Shown in pieces: positions 1-11,351 of a stretch of 64,000 nucleotides of DNA. The first letter of the stretch is position 1; each line of letters starts with the position of its first letter. The DNA comes from Ceratodon purpureus (lineage: Eukaryota > Streptophyta > Bryopsida > Pseudoditrichales > Ditrichaceae), in NCBI GenBank assembly GCA_014871385.1, contig CM026428.1, positions 13,952,041-14,016,040 on the forward strand. Reading direction: 5' to 3'. The notes under the pieces were generated by a model, which saw nothing but the letters and a program-made list of their open reading frames with translations, ran no database searches and had not been told where the DNA came from. The translations under genes were made by a program, and so were the position numbers.

Positions 1-1891
1 CAATCCACTGCCAGCCTGCTTCCCTCATTCCACTTGGGGCTTCTCGCTCCCCGGCTTCTCGGCTTCGCGGCTTCTAGCTCTCTTCCTTCCTCTTGGTTTG
101 GTTGCTGGCATGGGTGCCCACCCCGTGCCCAACTCCTGGTTGGATGGGATGCTACAGGGAGCGCATTGCTTGAGAGGTCATGCTGTCTGAGTTGATCGAG
201 AGAGGATGCCTAGTTGCCGTTTCTACGACGAGGCTTTGGTTGCAGTTAGCACCTCCACTACTCAGCTTAACGGCCTGTTTCATGAGCTATGATCTTGTTT
301 CTGGAGAGATGCACTCTGACGGTGCTGTGTGTAGCTCTAAGGGCGATCAATTGAGTGACATTCAGTCACAGATGGGCTCCGAAGTTCGCTGTTTTCGTCA
401 GCACTTGGGGCCACTACTGACGTGTGGAACTAGTTTCATGGTCTAGAGCTTCTAAGTAGCGGTTTGACGAGTACGGTAGCAGGATGGCTTCGGGGTTGAA
501 TGGAAGCCGAATCGCCTCTCATACTCGGTCCTAGTCTGAGGTTCTCATCATAAGAGTCTCCACGAACCGAAGAGAGACTTGAGGCTCCTTTAAGGTTTAT
601 GCCTTCAAGTATGCTATCCTCAGATATGCCACATCACGCTGCCTTCAATGTGGTTTGATCCAGTCAACCGTCTCCTTTCTAAAGTCTTTTCCTGTCGTGA
701 CGGGGTCGTAACCCTCCACTGATGGTTTCATTGTGGTTGCTTTAATCATGTATGACTTTGCTTCCGAATACCACCCTAGATCGTTGATGAATCCGTACCT
801 TTACAACTTCTGGTTTTCCAGACATATGTGAGGGCATTACTAAAATCCTTGAGCGTTAAAAGCTTATTTTATGTTTCATGATGTGTTCCAGGCATAGGCA
901 ATCTCCGTACTGAACGAGAGACGAGTAGGACTATCTGTTGGTTGCTAACTAAGCATGCTTAGTAACTGTCTTCGTTAATCGTGGTTTGCGAGCGTATGTT
1001 GCTACATTAGTGGCCATTTCTACGTACAGCTTTCAACAAGTCTCTCATCTGTCTGGCGTCAAATGTCTGAGTGCCAAGCAGCAAGGTAGACAGTGATGGC
1101 AAAGCTAGACAGTGTATGACATGAAAGATGGCAATTTTGATTGGTCAGTTCGTTGTATTGTATTGGACACTTATGCCGAGTAGAACTCATGATGAGAGAC
1201 AAACCCGCATCTGCAGGAGGACTTGGTCATTCACTAAACATCATTATACCTGACTGACGTCTTCACTATGCTCCGAAGAGTGTCTCCATTATTGGGTAGC
1301 AGGTGTAGCCCAGACCTACCTTACTGGTAGACGAAGTTGGTTGTGTGTGCATTGTCGAAGGATTTCTAGTAGTGCATAAGTATATGGCTTCGCCGTCGTA
1401 TATCACTGACTCGCGTGCAACAAATAGACGTCACTACTTCCTCTCTTGTTTCCATAAACCCTAAACCTCTAACCCGAGCTCTTTCTTTTGGTGGACACAA
1501 CTACTGCTTACTTGTATAATACGATCGCTTTGACCAAGCTGCATATTTACTCAGGTGTGGCAGATTTAACTGTACTTCTCACGGGTGATTAGTATGCCGG
1601 TTCAATGTAGGTCGATCATCTTGGATGTTGCTACAAAGGCGTCTTGTGTTCTGAAGTTTAGCAAACATGATTTCTAACCAGTGTTGCAATCTCATATCTT
1701 ATTTTAGTTCATGATATCTCCGTCATTTCCTGTCATATTCTCCGTACAATGTGATATCCCAGCAGTATGGATTTGCAACAGCAAAATCCTGGGCGTTTCT
1801 TGCGACTTATTAAATTATACCAAGTTCGTTTCTAGAGAATATAGCACCAGCAATTGATCAGGTCAGAACAAGCAATTTAAATTATTTCAAG
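1..1891. other. Intergenic or non-coding transcript region, no confident coding
   Basis: Moderate-GC DNA. The first 120 bases are pyrimidine-rich and resemble a leader or promoter-proximal region. Open frames are short (the longest, 180-446 plus, has no recognisable domain) and stops are frequent in all frames. A telobox-like AAACCCTAAACC lies near 1457-1468. It may be the 5' part of the primary transcript carrying the miR160 hairpin downstream, or introns of the tentative gene ending at 2215. I cannot decide between these. Confidence 0.35.
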
Positions 1892-2215
1892 TTTTCGATA
1901 ACGGTGTTCTCCAACTGATGCCAAGTGCTCTCGACTTTCTTTGGTAAGCGACTGAACTTTCTCATGCCCTAGGTCGTTCCATTTAATGGAGCGAGTTTAT
2001 TTCATTACATTGATAGAAAGTTGTTCAATCTAGGAGCTTCTCTCGAAATTACGCCCGAGTTCCCTTGGACCTTTTCAAAGTTCCAATGACACCAGAACTG
2101 TACGATGCCAATCTTAGGAAGTACAGCGCAAGCGACATTGCGCTGTCATCAAGTCTGTCAGCGGAAGGAGATGAACCTGTCGTCCCGTTTGTCGTCGGTG
2201 GAATATCATTTAGGT
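1892..2215 (+). CDS. Tentative last two exons of an unrecognised plus-strand gene
   Basis: Two short open segments join in phase across a GT-AG intron of 90 bp. Exon 1892-1943 follows ATTTCAAG and ends in TG before GTAAGC. Exon 2034-2215 follows CAATCTAG and runs about 60 codons to a TGA. The joined peptide reads FDNGVLQLMPSALDFLW, then a tail containing RVPLDLFKVPMTPELYD and ending GGISFR. It looks protein-like, but I do not recognise the family and found no convincing upstream exons. The stop lies about 130 bp before the miR160 hairpin, so this could instead be a chance reading of a non-coding pri-miRNA. Confidence 0.33.
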
Positions 2216-2327
2216 GACTAGCACAAAGTTAAGAATCATCATGATGTGCTGCTGCATGAGAAATATTATCCTGGCTGATTTTTACGGTTGGAGTAGAATC
2301 CAGAGACGTAAGTGGGTGGATGGTTGA

Positions 2328-2445
2328 ACGGTGGAGAATGGCACTGCCTGGCTCCCTGTATGCCACCTGCGGGGCTTGGCAAAATCATTGCCAGGCTGCA
2401 TAGCTGGCATTCAGGGAGCCAGACAGACCTTTCTTTCTCTTGCCT
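2328..2445 (+). ncRNA. MIR160: MIR160 precursor hairpin
   Basis: The 21-nt segment at 2345-2365 begins TGCCTGGCTCCCTG and ends TATGCCA, the canonical plant miR160 sequence, on the 5' arm as usual. The opposite arm at 2405-2425 (TGGCATTCAGGGAGCC followed by AGACA) pairs with it with only two mismatches. The ~39-nt terminal region 2366-2404 contains a further stem (CTTGGCAA against TTGCCAGG). With 2-nt 3' overhangs the star strand would be about 2407-2427. Weaker pairing continues outward, for example GAGAA near 2335 with TTCTC near 2440. Known role: miR160 guides cleavage of ARF10/16/17-class auxin response factor mRNAs in land plants. The canonical sequence is on the plus strand. The complementary hairpin would give a variant differing at two positions, so plus-strand transcription is inferred. 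Confidence 0.93.
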
Positions 2446-4045
2446 CATCCAGCTCCCAAGTAGCCTCTGGCCTTTTCTGTCAGCACTAATTCCAAACAGA
2501 TGTGCAGATGCCAATTGACTAGGTCCGCTCTAGTCTCTCGACCGTGGCCCCTATGCCAACCAACCTACCAATTGCAAGTCCACAAACTATGATGGGCACG
2601 TCCTCCCTGGGACAGCATTGGCTCGTTCGTAGATTAGGTGGTATGAGCTTATCGTGAACTTTTGAATTGGAATATCAGTCTAAGATCTTGCTTGCAGCTA
2701 CTTGAGTCTGAATAAATGATACTTGTAGTTATCTCATACTTGTAGCTTGATTATTCTGCAGTGCCAACTGGGACACTTTTTATTAGTGGTTTTGCGAAAC
2801 CGTTGCCGTTTTAATTTTGTTACCTCAATCTTCAAAGTTAACCTCAAGCTTATGAGATTGTCATTTTGATATTGCAGACAGGAGCCACTGAACAAGACGA
2901 ATGTATTGATGTTTCGAAGCGCTAACGTACGATGAATTTTACAGTTGAACTTCGTATCAAAGTTCGGCCGGGATGCACTTTCTCCGGCCTCGGCTTATAA
3001 GTGTGGTGATCGTTAGATCATGGCTATTTTGCTTAAGTACGGGGTTTCAAAGTTTATTATGTTAATGATCTCTTCAACTGTGAACTTGAGAGAGTCGGAA
3101 ATGTAGATGATTGTGATACCGCAAGATTTTCCAGTCTGATAATCTGTATATAACAGTGCATAGCAGCAGAAAATGTCCTGGACGTCCTACCCTGCTTCGA
3201 CATACGAGTTACCATTATGAATACGTGTAGACCGTTAGAGTATCTGGACATCGAAATAGAGTATTCGGTGACGGTTTTTTCAAAGTTAACCGGATGATGC
3301 CGAAGGCTTAATCATGAAGTCCGTTCCGCGCGACTGTAATACTGATAATCTCTAGCCCGCTTGGGACATTAGCATTTTGGCGAACGGATGTTAGAGCCTG
3401 GTTCTTAGACTTGAATACTGATTTCAGAACGCCTGAATTCTTCATTGGCAGTTAACATCTGTCTGTTTATACAAGATGGCAAGGCATCCACATGTAATGT
3501 TATATTTCTAATTTTGACAACTTTTAAAGTTTAATGTCCCGGTGGGTGTAGATAGCGGCAAAAGAAGAACTTCGATCTCGAGTTGGTTTTTGAGAGCCAA
3601 AACTGGAAGTCCGGAAAGCAGACCATGAATGCGCCAAGGTCATGAACTGATCTCGAGATGGTGCCTTGTCAAAATTTAAGCACTCCCGTGGCAGGCGATG
3701 GTTGTACGAGGCAGTAATTCCAAAAGCTGCTGGAGTATTTAATATGTTTGGTCGCAAACATGAGAGTAAATTTGGTATATGCACCAGAATGGAATACCAC
3801 CGTGTAAGATCGTGGTTTCTTTCATGAAAATAAATGTGGGTCAACTCAGTGCTGAAGTTCATGTGTTGCCACTGCTACTACTCAAGCTAATTCAAGAAAT
3901 TGCATATGAGAACATAATCCATTGAATAGTCAACCTACATTGCAACATTGCATTTTTCACTTGAAATGAGTTCATGTGTATTAACAAATTTTGCAGGAAA
4001 ACTCTATTGTATCTTTCAACCTTGTCTAACAAGTAAAAAGTTCGG
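2446..4045. other. Intergenic, nothing recognised
   Basis: Moderate-GC sequence without a supported gene. The minus-strand frames near 3057-3251 and 3524-3862 lack domains, splice support or a sensible composition. This stretch could include the 3' part of the miR160 primary transcript. Confidence 0.4.
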
Positions 4046-4328
4046 TGTAGCAAGATTCCAATATCACTTTCAGTATTACAAAGTTAAGTTGATTACAATA
4101 TCTTTGTAGCACAAATAAAAGATTATGTGAGTGATGTATTCCATCTCTTAAATTATCTCATTAAAATTTTTGGTTTGAATTTCAATCTTGAATTATTCAA
4201 ACCAAGAATTTGAAGCCCATAATTTAAGAGTTGGAATATGTTACTAACACCATCTTTATTTGTGCTACAAAGATATTGTAATCAACTCAACTTTGTAATA
4301 CTGAAAGTGATATTGGAATCTTGTTACA
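4046..4328. mobile_element. Foldback MITE-like inverted repeat
   Basis: About 110 bp at 4046-4156 is repeated in inverted orientation at 4219-4328 with few mismatches. The outer ends read TGTAGCAAGATTCCAATATC and its near complement ending CTTGTTACA. The spacer contains another inverted pair (TTGGTTTGAA near 4169 and TTCAAACCAA near 4195), so almost the whole 283 bp can fold into one hairpin. There is no coding capacity. I could not define a clean target-site duplication, so the superfamily is open. It may also act as a source of small RNA if transcribed. Confidence 0.75.
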
Positions 4329-6540
4329 TTGAATTTTTCCTCCAGCACTCTACATAGGTACTTTCTTGACTCAACATTCAATCCTCTAGATAGTTTCTAA
4401 CACTCTGAGATCTCGTGTTCGGTGTGATCAATTGTAAAGGTTAGAGCACCCTCCACCATTTGCCATATCCATACTGCAGATATGTACTTTACACAACAAG
4501 TTCCCGATGCGCAACGTTATTCTTTTGCTAGTCACTTGCATTGGAAAGAATCTGGGTTAACCCAGAAGATCATGATTGGTGATTCCACGAATCGTTCCAC
4601 TGTATTACTGTAACCCCACTTTGATCTTCCCAACTCCCGAGATGGAACTAAGGACGCAGAATATTCGATCTCATTCATACACGACGCCCGACATGACTTT
4701 GTTGAGGCTTCAAAAGGATCAACGATGTTGATTAGCTGCACTATCTGAGTAATTTATTTCACTCCACAGGATTAGAGGAAGCTGACTTCGCCTACAAATC
4801 AGCTCTTGGAACACTGTCGTCTCTATGCATAGGGCACAATGATCTGTCCTATTGCACAAATCAAGGGGTGTATCACAACGTACGATCTCTTCCGATTTGA
4901 AGCTGACCCAAGCTGACAGAAAATCTGATGCCGGGATTCCATTCACGTGTGTGGTACTTGCTCGTTCACCCGGAACAGATCAACGCAGCTGGTGTGATGA
5001 CTCGCATAGACCAGATTCAAAGCAGGGAGCCTGATAGTCAATTCAACACGAGATTAGTGTCACCTTCTTCCGCAGGCCAGGGCTACTTTTCAACGTTCCT
5101 TGTACATGACCGTCTGAACTCGAAAGAGACTCCACACTGACCACTCCAAATTCCCAATTCACATAATTACTCAGAGTTATAACGCTATAGGCCCATGACG
5201 TGCCGCTCCAGAGTCCATGCACTACTTGTCCGCCAGATTGGAGGTGCCTTCTAGTCCCGATCAGTCCTCGCTGACATAAACCACGGACCACGGCCACGCA
5301 CAGGCTGATTACTTATTATAATTGATTCCGAGTGGATTCAGACAAAGAGTTCCCAAATCTATCCAGATCCTCTGTGCTTGATTGGATGACTACTGTGGGA
5401 CTACTGTACCAGTACTTGCTCGACCCAGAAGATTCCTGCGGATCAGTCACATGAATCGTCCAGGTTGTTGTACATGCTTCTGACATGGAAAGCGAAGCAG
5501 ACGGAGCCCATGCGAAGAACGCTCTCTCCGAAGAGTCCCACTTCCAAACGTGAACCTCGCTCTGGTCTCTCTTCGGTACCCCCTTGGCTCCGTCCTGCGG
5601 ACACACATATCACCCACCTGATATCGGTACTGTACACCCGCGACCACCAGTACAATACTACAGTCGTAGAACCCGTCACATGTACATTACGTACGTCATG
5701 GCACTAATTCACACTTCACTTCACTTCCCTTCCATCATGTCCTTGTCTGATACTCCGCTCCCACTCCTATGATATCCCCTCGATACCAAGGCAGGTCTTT
5801 AATGCAGTAACTTCACAAAATTAGTCCAGACGCTCCCGCGCTGGTGCTACGGGTCCAGAAAGGACAGCCTAGAAATGCATGCTCTCAATGCACTTGCAGA
5901 TGGCCGGAATATACTCTGCTATGTTTAGCGAGATTGACTGGGTGTTGTTACATATGCATGGAGCCGATGCACTCCCGGATCGACGATTCATATCGCCCTA
6001 GAGCTCATCGTGACTGATCACAAGCCCATCTGCACCGATCAAACGGGTTCCCCAATCCGGCAGCTGCCGATTCCTTTACAGGAATATAAGAGGAAATATT
6101 GACAGGAATCCATGATGAAGATTCGCCAGTGAGTTGTATATGTTTATTTCAGGACAAACCGAAAGCTCAAGGTTAAGTGGTTTGGTTCAATCGCCGGATG
6201 TTGGCGGTTACCTTACCCTTGGTGGTTGCAAGTAAGTTAATAGGCATCGGGGTATGTCACGGGTGGGTGATCCGATCTGCTTGACCTGGTCTGCTCCGAG
6301 AATTCACAATCCTGGTGCCGCCCTCGAAAAACAAAACAGAGGGACTCGGAGAAGTGCCGAACAGAAAAGACGAGCACGGATCTAGGACGATGCACCCTGC
6401 TTGTAAGTTGTCTCCCTATTATTAGGGCCATTTTACACTAGTTCCAATTCACAAGGCCCATTTCCATTCAACTAGTTCTCCTTAGGCCAAGTTCCAAAAC
6501 TCGCATTCTAGGTAGTTCTCTTTTCAAGGCCAAATTTCTA
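4329..6540. other. Intergenic, nothing recognised
   Basis: Moderate-GC sequence with several short overlapping open frames on both strands (especially 4850-5780), none with a recognisable motif or consistent splice junctions. Composition changes sharply to AT-rich at about 6.5 kb. Confidence 0.4.
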
Positions 6541-7640
6541 AAACTTGCATTCTAGGGGGGTGTTAAAAATGTTTTATGAGGAAATTGGTAGTACGGACTC
6601 TAGTGTTTAGAATTTTGATAGAGTAATGGGAGGTTTAAAGAGAAGGGAAAGGTTTTATGTTTTTGATATGATGGTCTTCTTGGAAGAAGGATGGAGATAA
6701 TGGAAAGTTTCTTTTTTGATAAACAAAGTCATTATGATATATAGCCATTGTTTTTTTTAGAAGACGGATTGAGTTTTATGATGATTGTTTAGGATAAAGT
6801 TCTATTTGTTTTAAGGCCAAAAAAAAAATGAAAAAATGAAAGCGTAGGCAAAGATAATTAAATTAAAAAATAAGGATAAAGATGTAAGTACAATAGTTTT
6901 ATATGTATAAGTGACTTTTGGATTAAAAAATTAAGGGGATATAGGAAGAACGACACAATTCTAACAACTTTGGCTGAACTTGTCATGAATTGTTGTGGGC
7001 TTAATATAAGAATAGCATAGGTTGAGTGCAAGTACGCAGGCACTATCAACATTAAGAAAAATAAAGAAGCAACCACTATCATAAATTTCATCCTAGCCTA
7101 CATTATATGACAAATTATGCCCACTACATTTATTGAAATTGTGCCATTTCTCTCCATATGATAGAATTATAGACTATTGGCCCTAAAACTTGCTACCTTT
7201 AAAAATTTTATGTCACTATTGAAAACTTATGATTTGAATATAATGACATGAAAAAATTATTATTGAATGTTCTTTGAATGTATTGATACTAAAATCATTT
7301 CAAAGTTTTTCATATAATAAAGTTTGAAACGCCAAGAACATTTTTATAACTACAAACTTGTTTCAAATCCTATAACGGTACTAGTTCGATTGTATGTTAG
7401 TTAGGTCCTTCCTATACTATAATGACCAAAGCTTTGTTGATTTTATTTTTTGATAGTCTTGAAATCCATCCATTTCATCTTATCATATTGTTGTCACATA
7501 ATGATGAAAAAATTAGTTGCATCTAAAAACTTTTAAAAGAAAAAGGATCGATTAGAATTGGTACACACTCAAAGCCTAAATTGTCAAAATCAAATAGTAA
7601 AATTAGTGATTTTATATTTTATACAATTAAAGCGTAACTT
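6541..7640. other. AT-rich intergenic DNA
   Basis: Low-complexity AT-rich sequence with homopolymer A/T runs. The only long frame (minus 6858-7091) is hydrophobic, of the kind AT-rich DNA produces by chance. No gene is supported. Confidence 0.5.
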
Positions 7641-8554
7641 TTAACCCCTAAAGTCCCTTGACTATGTTTCAACAAAAAGCGCTCCAAGACTGCCATTTTC
7701 AATGTAAAAAGCATGAATGACCAAAAATAATTATTTTCTAATTTAAACTGTAAGATCTTCTATTATATTATTATAGTAGATAGCTCAAAAATTTCATCAT
7801 AATCTACCTTAGAGATTAGAAGATTATAGCGATTGAAATTTGAAAACAAACTTTTAGGACATGATTTTTGACTATGTCGACACACTCTAACTTTTTTCCC
7901 TTAGGTTTTTTGCATTATCAATTTGGAGGTTTTGGTGCATGACAAAGACTACTAAGTTAGCTATTTGTATTTAAAAAATTACAAACTAAAAACAAGTGTA
8001 GCATGTTGAAATTTTTTATTGAGTTGAATGCAAAAGAATGCTAATTCATATTTCTTTCCTAGAAATTCAACTATTTCATAAAGTCCCAATCCAAACCGTC
8101 AAAGTAAAAATTGATGTTCATCCTTTAGGTGAAAAAAGAAATACCTAAATAACAAATTTTCTAACTTTTATGAAGGAAAAAAGAAGTTTTTTAGCACACT
8201 TTCCAAAACGGTGAAAAAATCTTGATATTTTGTGGAGTGAAAACTTTGTATTGAAAGATTTTCTTTTGGGAAATCTCAAAGAAGACAACATTAAGTATTT
8301 ATAAAAATAATCTCAGAGGTAATAGATGTATTTAGCATGGCTGTCTGAACTGCCCACCAAACAACACATTTTACTTTGGATACCATAACTATTTTTTAAA
8401 ATCTCTGAATGAAAAAAAAATAGATTCCCTCAAAGTCCTTGCCAGGACAAATATTCATAAAAAGTTTCAAAAATTCTCGATTTAAATTGAAGTTACAGAT
8501 ACATGCTTAAGTTCTGAAATAGCCCCAGTGGGCTATTTGTCCTTTACGGGTTAA
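7641..8554. mobile_element. Non-autonomous TTAA-flanked transposon, copy A (914 bp)
   Basis: The element is bounded by TTAA at 7641-7644 and 8551-8554. The inner termini are CCCCTAAAG (7645-7653) and CTTTACGGG (8542-8550), an inverted repeat with one mismatch. It has no open frame. Its interior aligns with a second copy at 52140-53018: shared blocks include a stretch with TTTTTTGCATTAT followed by GGGTTTTGGTGCATGACAAAGA-like sequence, and an end block with AAAGTTTCAAAAA then ACATGC. TTAA target sites with termini starting CCC are the hallmark of the piggyBac superfamily, and I infer that relationship from the ends only. A small palindrome (AATAGCCC...GGGCTATT, 8518-8537) sits near the right end of this copy. 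Confidence 0.7.
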
Positions 8555-10847
8555 TAATGATGATTGACATTTATTTTAGAATATAACTATAAATTATATG
8601 TAGATAAATATCAATTTGAATTGCTATTAAATAATAAACATGAGGACTCAAATACTACCTTATAAGTAGCTTATTGAGGTTTAGTTTTATGCCATATGCA
8701 TAGTTAGGTATAACAAACTTGTCTAGAGGCTCTACCGACTCTCATTTCTAAAAAGAAAAATAAAATAAAATAGCGTACTTATGAACTTTGGAAAATATAA
8801 AAACTTCCGATAACAACACATTATTTAATTGATTATTTCCATGCAATAGACATACTCAGAAATATTCTTGTCCAACCAAACTCAAGTTGAATGCATTACT
8901 ATTACAGAGAGCACTAGTTACAAGTTCACCACCTTTATTTTCCAACACCAAATTCACTATACAATTAATAGAATTTGCATTCTCCTTTGACAAAGATCCA
9001 AGCTAACCAATGAAGAGAAAAAACAACAAAATTAATGAATTTATTATATCAGATAAACAACACCATTGGCCACTCCTACTAGTTTTTGTTGCCTGTACTA
9101 GCTACATATACACATTTAAAAGAAAAAATCCAATCCAAAAAACTCATCGTATCCCATTAACAAATCTTAATCCAACAACTATATTCACAAACGTGTTTAA
9201 AAAAAAAACACAACACCATCAAATTTCATCTGTTGTTGTACCAATTAGAGAATGTCTTGTACAATCCGCTATACAACATTCACAATTGCTACTATTGAAT
9301 AATCCACACTTACACACACATATACATATATATTTTATTAATATCTCAATAGTCGCTACAAAATCACACCATTACAATTCATTTGAATACTACTAAAAAA
9401 GTTATTCCCTATATGGCAAGGTAGCACGATTTCAACTAGGAGTAATGAGATTTTTGTCCAACTTTTAATAAAATTCATTTTTATAGAAGACTATGAATGT
9501 AGAGAGAAGAAGAAATTAGTGCTTGCACCCCTTTGGACAACATTGACTTGCATACTCATGCTTTCATTTCAATAATTCTTCTATACAAGTTATAGCTTGC
9601 ATCACCTCTCTACAATTTTTGCTTCAATTTTGAATTAAAATTGATTCTTATTAAATATTGATTTATGGCAATGATATTAAAATACCTCACTTTTTATATG
9701 GTTTTTATAATATTTCTATACATTATTAAAAATGTCAATTTTAATTAGAATAATCACATTTTTGGATTACAATATATAGTTTTATTAACTTTTTTGAAAT
9801 TATGAATTTATTTAAAATTAATGACTAGTTTGAAAACAATAATTTGGAAAATCCATAAAAATTCTTAAAATTTGTAAAAATTTGAAAAAAACATATAAGA
9901 AGCTTGTAAAATGATAGACGGATTCCGATCTTACAATAGACTAATTGTAAATAATTTTTTTATTCTACTTTCAATTCTATGCCTTCAAGATATAGGTTGA
10001 TGGATTGAAATTATCTTTTATTAAGTAAATAATTTTGTCAAATCAAAGACACCTTATAATCTTCCTTTATTATGAAACAAATGAAACTTATCTTGTACAT
10101 TCATTGGATGTAGGTATTTTATTCTATAAGATTAGAGACTTCTTTTTGTTTACAAGCTTTACTACTCTTAGATATGAAACATTAACCATACAATCTTGTA
10201 TTAGACTTATTGCAAATGATATGCATAAAATTTGGATTTCTAAAGTGCCATAAATTGAAAAAGCATAATGTTTCAATAACAAAATTAAACTCTAAAATTT
10301 GAATATTAACACAAAAGAATTGAAATATTAGGTTCCTTGTTGTCTTTTGGACTATAATAACCTATAACCACAAAGCAGTTTATCATTTCAAGAACACAAC
10401 GTCATTTAAAAAAACATAAAAATATTTACTCATTAAGAAATGGTCTAAATTTTACAAAACGGATAGAGTCTAGAATTGACCCATGATTCTAAAATGCTCG
10501 CCGCTTCTTTTCAACATCTCTAATTGAACTAAGATTTTTTTTGTACAATATAGAGTTTTATTGAAAACTAATACAACAAATTTCATTGAAATCAAAAATT
10601 CTATTGTGAAGAGGAAAATATTCTTTAAAGTTGTAATCACCAAAAATGTCAGAAAATGACATTTGAGGCCATGAAGTGAATGTTTTGAAATATTTTTATG
10701 TATTACAAGAGTAATGGTTGTGTATTACAAGAGTAATGGTATTGTAATTTTAAACAAATCAATTACATTATCTTGAGTATTCATTGTACATAATATCTTT
10801 GTATTTGAAACACATTAGAAATTCAAGATAATTTGAAGATTTAAGGA
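8555..10847. other. AT-rich intergenic DNA
   Basis: No gene is supported. The 128-codon plus frame at 9010-9396 is rich in Lys, Asn, His and Ile, has no motif, and is most likely chance. A 20-24 bp direct repeat (TGTATTACAAGAGTAATGGT twice) lies at about 10697-10742, just downstream of the RING-CH gene. Confidence 0.45.
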
Positions 10848-11351
10848 TTAATGATCATGTGGTCGGACGGTGTTAGCAACAATAATAAAAATAGAAACGA
10901 GTAGAATTATGAGGAAAATCAACGAACTACAATTGAACATTGACTCTGTTTCAATGACGGCTTCATTTTGTTGTGGAATGTCAACGACTACTTCTTCAAG
11001 TTGTCTTTGAATGAGTAGTCTAGCAGATACTTGATTCCGACGCTCTCTTGCTCTAACTATATTGCGATTCAACTCATTTTGAAGCAATAATAAAATTGGT
11101 GGTGATAAATCGGTTTGACAAATTTCACAATAATTATAAATGATTTGGCCGTAGCGTAGGGGATGACATCCCAACGTTGGTCTTGAAAACCATTTATATA
11201 TACATTTGCTATGGGCTTGATCAAGTGGACTTTTGCAATCACATCCCAATTGTAAGATAGGATCTTCATCATTTGTTTGTGCTTCCCAACATATTCTACA
11301 TGATGAATTTACATCATTAGAAAACTCAATGGTAGACTCCATTTTAGCCAT
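10848..11351 (-). CDS. RING-CH (MARCH-type) membrane E3 ligase-like protein, paralogue 1
   Basis: Single-exon frame of 167 codons. A C4HC3 RING-CH finger spans residues 18-78: C18-x2-C21, C37-x-C39, H47-x2-C50, C75-x2-C78. A hydrophobic helix follows at residues ~141-159, and the tail is short. RING-CH proteins with membrane anchors are ubiquitin ligases acting at membranes; substrate and compartment cannot be read here. Plant and animal MARCH proteins usually have two helices, so one helix and the small size are unusual. The paralogue at 25472-25987 begins at the equivalent of Met4 (here 11342), and the codon equivalent to Met1 there is ATA. Met4 is therefore the likelier ancestral start. 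About 180 bp of upstream DNA is also shared between the two copies. Expression is unproven. Confidence 0.7.
   Translation of the reverse strand: MAKMESTIEFSNDVNSSCRICWEAQTNDEDPILQLGCDCKSPLDQAHSKCIYKWFSRPTLGCHPLRYGQIIYNYCEICQTDLSPPILLLLQNELNRNIVRARERRNQVSARLLIQRQLEEVVVDIPQQNEAVIETESMFNCSSLIFLIILLVSIFIIVANTVRPHDH

Noticed and set aside
180-446. 88-codon plus frame near the left edge
   Set aside because: No recognisable motif, and the surroundings are stop-rich. It may be within a non-coding primary transcript.
9010-9396. 128-codon plus frame
   Set aside because: AT-rich, composed largely of Lys/Asn/His/Ile/Thr runs with no motif or homologue I recognise; consistent with chance in this composition.
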